From: JAUYLU01 sp038065675
GTDB lineage: Bacteria; Patescibacteriota; Minisyncoccia; Phycocordibacterales; VMEP01
Reading direction: 5' to 3'
Length of the DNA stretch: 9,576 nucleotides
Assembly: GCA_038065675.1 (NCBI GenBank)
Contig: JBBTQM010000009.1
Coordinates: 1 to 9,576, forward strand
Under the pieces are notes generated by a model that saw only the letters and a program-made list of their open reading frames with translations, was not told the origin of the DNA and ran no database searches. Below, in pieces: positions 6,081 through 9,576 of this stretch; the stretch's first letter is position 1, and each line of letters starts with the position of its first letter. The position numbers were made by a program, and so were the translations under genes.

Positions 6081-6123
6081 TGAAAAATAAACGCCCCCGA
6101 TGCCGTCATGGCACCAAGGGGCG
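6081..6123 (-). terminator. Intrinsic terminator of the tpiA-pgk operon
   Basis: On the minus strand CGCCCC (6123-6118) pairs with GGGGCG (6097-6092), with an inner GTGCC/GGCAT helix (6114-6110 with 6104-6100). TTTATTTTT follows (6091-6083). It lies about 35 bases after the pgk stop. The C-rich spacer before it holds a direct repeat of GACCCCC. Confidence 0.88.
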
Positions 6124-6157
6124 ATTGGGGGGTCGGTAGACCTCAAGGGGGTCGCGG

Positions 6158-7309
6158 TTACTTGTTTTTCAGCGCCTCAATCCCCGGAAGAGTGCCTGTG
6201 GCCAGAAATAGAAGCATCGCCCCGCCGCCGGTTGAGACGAAAGAGATTTTCTTCCCGATTTTCAGGCGCGATACCAAAGCCAATGTGTCCCCTCCGCCGA
6301 CAACCGTGCGCGCGCCGGATTTAGCCATCGCCTTCAACAGCTCTTTCGTAGATTTATCAAAACCAAGCTCGTAATATCCGAGCGGGCCGTTGAAAATAAT
6401 TTCCTTCTTTCCTTTCACGCTCTTGATGAGGACTTGAAGAGCCTTCGGGCCGATGTCGCGGACAATATCATTTTTATCAATATCTCCGACTTTTTTAATT
6501 TTCCCTCCATCCACAACCACCTCTTCCGGAAGCATGAAATTCTTGTTCTTGGCCAATTCCGCCAAGTCGTCCCCGGCATCTTCAGCAATTGATTTCCCGA
6601 CTTCGTATCCTTTGGATTTGAAAAAAGAATTCATCAGCGCCCCGCCGACAAAAATTTTATCGGCAACACGGGCGTATTTTTTAATAAGAGGGAGCTTGGT
6701 TTCCGGCTTGGCGCCGCCGATTATAAAAAGAAACGGCTTTTTGGGCGTCAGTGACTTGGAGAGTTCAAAAATTTCCCGCTCAAACTGCAAACCAATAAAC
6801 CCGGGAAGAAATTTAGGCAGGGATATGATAGAAGCATGTGCGCGGTGCGACGCCGAAAAAGCGTCGTTTATATAAATATCTCCTAAACGAGAAAGTGAAA
6901 GGGCGAAAAACGTGCTGTTTTCCTTTTCTCCGCTGTCACTACGCAAATTTTCAAGCATAAGAATTCCTCCTTCAGGCAAGGAGGTAACGGCGGCTTCCGT
7001 TTTCGCGTCCAAAAGTCCGGGAATAAATCCTACCGTGATAAATGAATTTAATTTGCGGGCAACTTCCTTAAGGGACGTTTCGCCGTTCCCCAAATGAGAA
7101 ATGATGACCGTGCGCGCACCAGCCGCGCGCAAAAATTTAAGAGTCGGCAAAGACGACTCTATCCGCGAAGTATCAGCAACCTTGCCGCGCAAAAGAGGGA
7201 CATTAAGGTCAAGGCGCAGAAGGACGCGCTTGCCGCGCAGATTTTTCGCGTCACGTATACTCGTAAGATTGAATGACCTTGGGAGCTTGATGTCAGTTTT
7301 TCGCGGCAT
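6158..7309 (-). CDS. pgk: Phosphoglycerate kinase, diverged
   Basis: The enzyme makes ATP and 3-phosphoglycerate from 1,3-bisphosphoglycerate in the cytoplasm. From the ATG at 7309 it has 383 residues, near the family length. Conserved pieces are LRLDLNVPL (31-39, D34 and N36), SRI (48-50), SHLG (71-74), LENLR (119-123), INDAFSASHRAHAS (147-160, R156), GGAKPETK (198-205, K201), NGPLGYYE (307-314, E314), GGGDT (338-342) and STGGGA (359-364). SHLG is followed by N75, where the HLGR motif has an arginine of the substrate-binding basic patch; the other basic-patch residues seem present. The frame is open back to 7465, but that part overlaps tpiA in another phase and does not resemble Pgk. The chosen ATG overlaps the tpiA 3' end by 17 bases with only a weak ribosome binding site, suggesting translational coupling. 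A terminator follows. Confidence 0.95.
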   Translation of the reverse strand: MPRKTDIKLPRSFNLTSIRDAKNLRGKRVLLRLDLNVPLLRGKVADTSRIESSLPTLKFLRAAGARTVIISHLGNGETSLKEVARKLNSFITVGFIPGLLDAKTEAAVTSLPEGGILMLENLRSDSGEKENSTFFALSLSRLGDIYINDAFSASHRAHASIISLPKFLPGFIGLQFEREIFELSKSLTPKKPFLFIIGGAKPETKLPLIKKYARVADKIFVGGALMNSFFKSKGYEVGKSIAEDAGDDLAELAKNKNFMLPEEVVVDGGKIKKVGDIDKNDIVRDIGPKALQVLIKSVKGKKEIIFNGPLGYYELGFDKSTKELLKAMAKSGARTVVGGGDTLALVSRLKIGKKISFVSTGGGAMLLFLATGTLPGIEALKNK

Positions 7310-8030
7310 GAGCGATAATTTCCGAAAAATTCGCAACGGACAAACTTTCGCGTCCGACCAGAAGCCCGTCCACTTTCCCGACCGAGAAAAATTCGTGGGC
7401 ATTTTTCGGTTCAACCGAACCGCCGTATAAAATTCGGGCGCGCTTGGCGGCCGAATCTCCGACAATGTCGGAAATAACTTTCCTTATAAAAATCCCCATG
7501 TGAAAAGCTTCATCGGCGTTAAGCGGACTTGAGCCTTTGCCGATTGCCCAAACCGGCTCATAAGCAAAAATTATTTTTGAAACTTTGTTTTTTGGAACAC
7601 CGAGAAGCGCGTGCCTCACTTCCGAAGAAATCACCGAAAGATAGTGTTCGTTTTGATCGCGCTCGCGTTCTCCAACGCAGAGAATTGGAGTAAGTCCTGC
7701 GGAGAGGGCGCGTTTTAGTTTTAAATTGACGATGTCGTTTGTATCCCCGCGCAAACGCCGCTCGGAGTGGCCTATTATCGCGTAAGCCGCCCCGGCGCTT
7801 TTTGCCATTTCAGCCGAGATTTCTCCGGTATGGGCTCCTTCTTTTTCCACGGACACGTCCTGCGCTCCGGAAATTCCGGAAATTGAACCGAGAAAAGGAG
7901 CTGGGGGGCAAATCACGACCGAAACATTTTTGCGGCGGCGGGCAAACGCCTGTATTTTTCGGGAAAGTTCCACGGCGGCGCGCAAGCTTGCGGGATTCAT
8001 TTTCCAGTTTCCAACGATAAGCTTCTTCAT
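7293..8030 (-). CDS. tpiA: Triosephosphate isomerase
   Basis: The enzyme interconverts dihydroxyacetone phosphate and glyceraldehyde 3-phosphate. The 245-residue protein has the complete active site: VGNWKMN (6-12, N8 and K10), IGHSERR (86-92, H88), FAYEPVWAIGKG (155-166, E158 and loop 6), ILYGGSV (200-206) and DGLLVGRESL (221-230). GAHTGEISAEM (65-75) is also typical. The ATG at 8030 has a strong GGAGGA ribosome binding site (8042-8037), the best in the window. It is the first gene of a two-gene operon with pgk, which starts 17 bases before the tpiA stop. A promoter-like TATGGTAGAAT lies directly upstream but would start the transcript within or after the ribosome binding site. Family and start are secure. 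Confidence 0.97.
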   Translation of the reverse strand: MKKLIVGNWKMNPASLRAAVELSRKIQAFARRRKNVSVVICPPAPFLGSISGISGAQDVSVEKEGAHTGEISAEMAKSAGAAYAIIGHSERRLRGDTNDIVNLKLKRALSAGLTPILCVGERERDQNEHYLSVISSEVRHALLGVPKNKVSKIIFAYEPVWAIGKGSSPLNADEAFHMGIFIRKVISDIVGDSAAKRARILYGGSVEPKNAHEFFSVGKVDGLLVGRESLSVANFSEIIAHAAKN

Positions 8031-8042
8031 TGAATTTCCTCC

Positions 8043-8053
8043 ATTCTACCATA
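8043..8053 (-). promoter_or_regulatory. Extended -10-like element upstream of tpiA
   Basis: TATGGTAGAAT (8053-8043) matches the TGG plus -10 pattern of the other three promoters (TAGAAT against TATAAT). A start 6-7 bases downstream, near 8036, would cut off the GGAGGA ribosome binding site at 8042-8037. Either tpiA is also made from a very short leader, or the true promoter lies further upstream. Confidence 0.4.
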
Positions 8054-8065
8054 CGGGGTTTCGGC

Positions 8066-8098
8066 AAATGGAAAGGCCCAGCGGTGATTCGCTGGGCC
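8066..8098 (-). terminator. Strong hairpin, probable terminator upstream of tpiA
   Basis: GGCCCAGCG and CGCTGGGCC (8075-8083 and 8090-8098) form a perfect 9-bp stem with a 6-base loop. On the minus strand it is followed by TTTCCATTT (8074-8066), an imperfect T-tract. It would end a transcript entering from the 8.1-8.3 kb region, or act as an attenuator if that transcript continues into tpiA. Confidence 0.6.
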
Positions 8099-8143
8099 GG
8101 TTGTTGCTCCATCCCGCGAGGGATGGCAGAGTCGGGCCGGGCC

Positions 8144-8209
8144 TCAGGTAGCGATCGACGGCGCAATGCGCTCGGTGAAGCCGTCCGAGCGCGGAGGTTG
8201 GGTTTTCAT
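8144..8209 (-). CDS. Possible 21-residue peptide gene
   Basis: An ATG at 8209 stands six bases after AAAGGAG (8222-8216), a very good ribosome binding site. The frame runs 21 codons to TGA (8146-8144), starting MKTQPPRSDGFTERI and ending PSIAT. It has no hydrophobic segment, no cysteine and no run of one amino-acid codon that would mark a classic attenuation leader. The codons are GC-rich compared with neighbouring genes. A perfect 7-bp hairpin lies inside the frame and two more lie after the stop. It could be a genuine peptide, a leader peptide for tpiA, or a chance frame in a structured RNA. The ribosome binding site is the main support. Confidence 0.4.
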   Translation of the reverse strand: MKTQPPRSDGFTERIAPSIAT

Positions 8210-8325
8210 GCCTATCTCCTTTTCAAGGATTGGCCATGCACGTAGTCAAGAACTATCCATGCGGCCCCTGCTTAAGGAACGCACTAATGACCTTTTTAAT
8301 TAAAACATGAACCCGCAGGGAGAGC

Positions 8326-8365
8326 AACTATTAACTTATCAACTAAAAAACTAACCAACTAACTA
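8326..8365. repeat. Degenerate AACTA repeat overlapping the stop codon of the PilX-like gene
   Basis: AACTA occurs at 8326-8330, 8341-8345, 8349-8353, 8357-8361 and 8361-8365, with related TAACTT and AACCA between. The last copy contains the TAG stop (8365-8363) of the PilX-like gene on the minus strand. The word AACTAAAAA is shared with the minus strand of the tandem array in the RNase HI gene. Confidence 0.65.
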
Positions 8366-9576
8366 CTTCACCTCGCGCCAGCCGTCTATAGAAAATGAAC
8401 CACCGGGACCGGAGGTGAAAAGTAAATTGGCAAGACCGGTTGAATATACCACTTCCGCCGAGTTTTTTGTGATAACTTTGTACCCGCTTACTTCTTTTAA
8501 AGAAATGGTGTTTTCAAGAGATATTTCTCCGTGGCCGGCATATACCAGCAAATCCCCCTCAATGTTGTTTTTTACCTCAATAGCTTCTTCATTGCCGCCG
8601 ATTTCGGCGCTCCGATTCTGAGAAATCATCAATATGTACGAACTTGGGAATCCGCTGCCGGAAAAAGTAATGTTGTTATCTATGTTTATTTTGCTGCCCA
8701 TCGTACGGTTGGCGGGATTGTCGGCGATAAGAACAACGCTTTTGTTGCCGAGAGAGGGGCTGGCTTTTAACGTAGCCGTGTTTCTCACGGTTATGTTCCC
8801 CGTGACCCACAAAGGACCTGTAATGGTGACAATCGGTCCGCCGCTTATTTCAAGGTCGCAAGAAATTTTTTTCGGTCCGATAGTGGTGTTATTCGTAATT
8901 TTATACGGACAAGGACTCCCGACTGTCCCGCCGGAAGCCGCTTCGCTTTCCCACTGCGCGATTAATGAATCCGGGATGGCCAAATTTTGCTTTGGTTGAT
9001 CAAGAGAATTGGGATATTTTGTCCCGGAAACCGTCGTTCCGGAAATACTCTGATAATAAGCATTTTTATCTATGGTTGAATTGCTGATGGTATGCGCGTA
9101 AGCGCTTGAAGTCGCGTGCACGCCGGAAATCGAGCCGGAACTCCCGGCGGAAACAACGTCGCCTTTTACAATATTTGAACCGGAGCCGACAATCGACCCG
9201 TTTGAATAAACATTACCGCTTATTGACGAATTATTTTGCAAATAAAATCCTCCGTCTCCGACCTGCACGCCGTAATTGAACGAGGCGCCGGACGACACCG
9301 TTAGGCGTGTTCTAACTTTCCGGACCAACGATTCGGTGTCTCCGCTCGATAAAATTTCCTTACCGTCAACTCCCAAATCGCTTACCGCGGTTGTAGTCGT
9401 GGCCCCGCCGACGGAAAGAGTTTGAGAAGACGCCGTCGGCAATCCGTTTTTCAGGCGGTAAGTGACATCTTCACTTCCCGATTCCGCCGCAAAATAGCTT
9501 TGTACTGAACGCAATGAGTCGGAAGCGATTCTTACTTCACGAATTGCGGAATTGGAAACGCCAAAAACAAGCGATA
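8363..9576 (-). CDS. PilX-like type IV pilus-associated surface protein, 5' end outside the window
   Basis: The frame stays open to the window edge, giving about 403 visible residues. The true start and the hydrophobic pilin-like N-terminal helix are therefore missing; a TTG at 9514 should not be taken as the start. The first visible part, REVRIASDSLRSVQSYFAAESG then DVTYRL, matches the N-terminal helix end of PilX-type minor pilin proteins, where the AAESG motif is typical. The rest is rich in Ser, Gly, Asn and Thr with short strand-turn units (SISGNVYSNGSIVGSGSNI; ITGPLWVTGNITVRNTATL), suggesting a secreted beta-helix or beta-solenoid. Two cysteines in the middle (CPYKITNN and KKISC) could form a disulphide. 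The C-terminus is FSIDGWREVK. It is probably exported through the type IV pilus or a related machine. The family call rests on the AAESG region and overall build, so the exact role is unknown. Confidence 0.82.
   Translation of the reverse strand, partial: SLVFGVSNSAIREVRIASDSLRSVQSYFAAESGSEDVTYRLKNGLPTASSQTLSVGGATTTTAVSDLGVDGKEILSSGDTESLVRKVRTRLTVSSGASFNYGVQVGDGGFYLQNNSSISGNVYSNGSIVGSGSNIVKGDVVSAGSSGSISGVHATSSAYAHTISNSTIDKNAYYQSISGTTVSGTKYPNSLDQPKQNLAIPDSLIAQWESEAASGGTVGSPCPYKITNNTTIGPKKISCDLEISGGPIVTITGPLWVTGNITVRNTATLKASPSLGNKSVVLIADNPANRTMGSKINIDNNITFSGSGFPSSYILMISQNRSAEIGGNEEAIEVKNNIEGDLLVYAGHGEISLENTISLKEVSGYKVITKNSAEVVYSTGLANLLFTSGPGGSFSIDGWREVK

Larger units (their letters stand above)
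8031..8362. other. 332-base structured region between the PilX-like gene and tpiA
   Basis: This is the longest stretch without a confident gene. From tpiA upward it holds the tpiA ribosome binding site and -10-like element, the 9-bp hairpin at 8075-8098, a 7-bp hairpin CCATCCC/GGGATGG (8109-8115 with 8120-8126) and a 7-bp hairpin CGCTCGG/CCGAGCG (8169-8175 with 8185-8191). It then has an imperfect hairpin built on GGCCATG (8232-8238) and CATGCGGCC (8258-8266), the possible peptide frame, and an AACTA repeat at 8326-8365. On the plus strand the second hairpin has a GCGA loop, a GNRA tetraloop. TTGACT at about 8249-8244 resembles a -35 but has only a poor -10. I found no RNase P, tmRNA, SRP RNA or T-box signature. 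Confidence 0.6.

Noticed and set aside
7310..7465. Upstream extension of the phosphoglycerate kinase frame by 52 codons
   Set aside because: It lies inside tpiA in another phase, does not resemble Pgk, and the ATG at 7309 gives a normal Pgk N-terminus and length.
7810..8166. 118-codon minus-strand frame covering the tpiA start and the hairpin region
   Set aside because: It overlaps tpiA in another phase, crosses the 9-bp hairpin and has no ribosome binding site.
8066..8270. RNase P, tmRNA, SRP RNA, 6S RNA or T-box in the structured region
   Set aside because: None of the conserved sequence signatures I know for these RNAs is present on either strand.
9512..9514. TTG as the start of the PilX-like gene
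   Set aside because: The frame is open to the window edge and the residues before it (REVRIASDS) fit the pilin-like helix, so the true start is outside.
1..9576. CRISPR array, transposon, integron or phage module
   Set aside because: No regularly spaced repeats, transposase, integrase or terminal inverted repeats are seen; the repeats present are short and AT-rich.

Overview
The window reads as chromosomal DNA from a small-genome bacterium, most likely a Patescibacteria/CPR member of the Parcubacteria type. The reasons are the compact gene packing, near-leaderless promoters, strongly diverged phosphoglycerate kinase and RecJ, a ComEC split into two genes, and a secreted PilX-like protein with the AAESG motif. 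This placement is inferred from gene character and not from a marker gene. Nearly everything is on the minus strand; the HIT gene is the only clear plus-strand gene.

Right to left, in the direction of minus-strand transcription: (a) 9576-8363 is the C-terminal part of a type IV pilus PilX-like surface protein whose start lies outside the window. (b) 8362-8031 is a gene-poor stretch holding an AACTA-type repeat, several GC-rich hairpins, a possible 21-residue peptide gene with a strong ribosome binding site, and a terminator-like hairpin. (c) 8030-6158 is a glycolytic pair, tpiA and pgk, overlapping by 17 bases and ending in a clear terminator. (d) 5991-5695 is a solitary 98-residue putative zinc-ribbon protein with its own promoter and ribosome binding site. 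It converges on (e), a plus-strand HIT hydrolase (5225-5638), and the two share a bidirectional terminator. (f) 5181-3246 is recJ followed by a very basic 54-residue gene and a terminator. recJ and the HIT gene diverge from a 43-base spacer with back-to-back extended -10 promoters. (g) 3190-2450 is RNase HI with a C-terminal hybrid-binding (viroplasmin-like) domain. (h) 2362-21 is the DNA-uptake channel ComEC and its metallo-beta-lactamase nuclease part, as two genes overlapping by ATGA.

Functionally, ComEC, its nuclease partner and a pilus-type surface protein fit a DNA-uptake or nucleotide-scavenging theme. RecJ and RNase HI add processing of single-stranded DNA and RNA:DNA hybrids. TpiA and Pgk belong to lower glycolysis. 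No CRISPR array, tRNA, rRNA, transposase or phage module was seen. The least explained parts are the structured 8.07-8.27 kb region, the three small genes, the repeats at gene ends, and the shared TGGTAT promoter arrangement that places start codons almost at the predicted transcription start.
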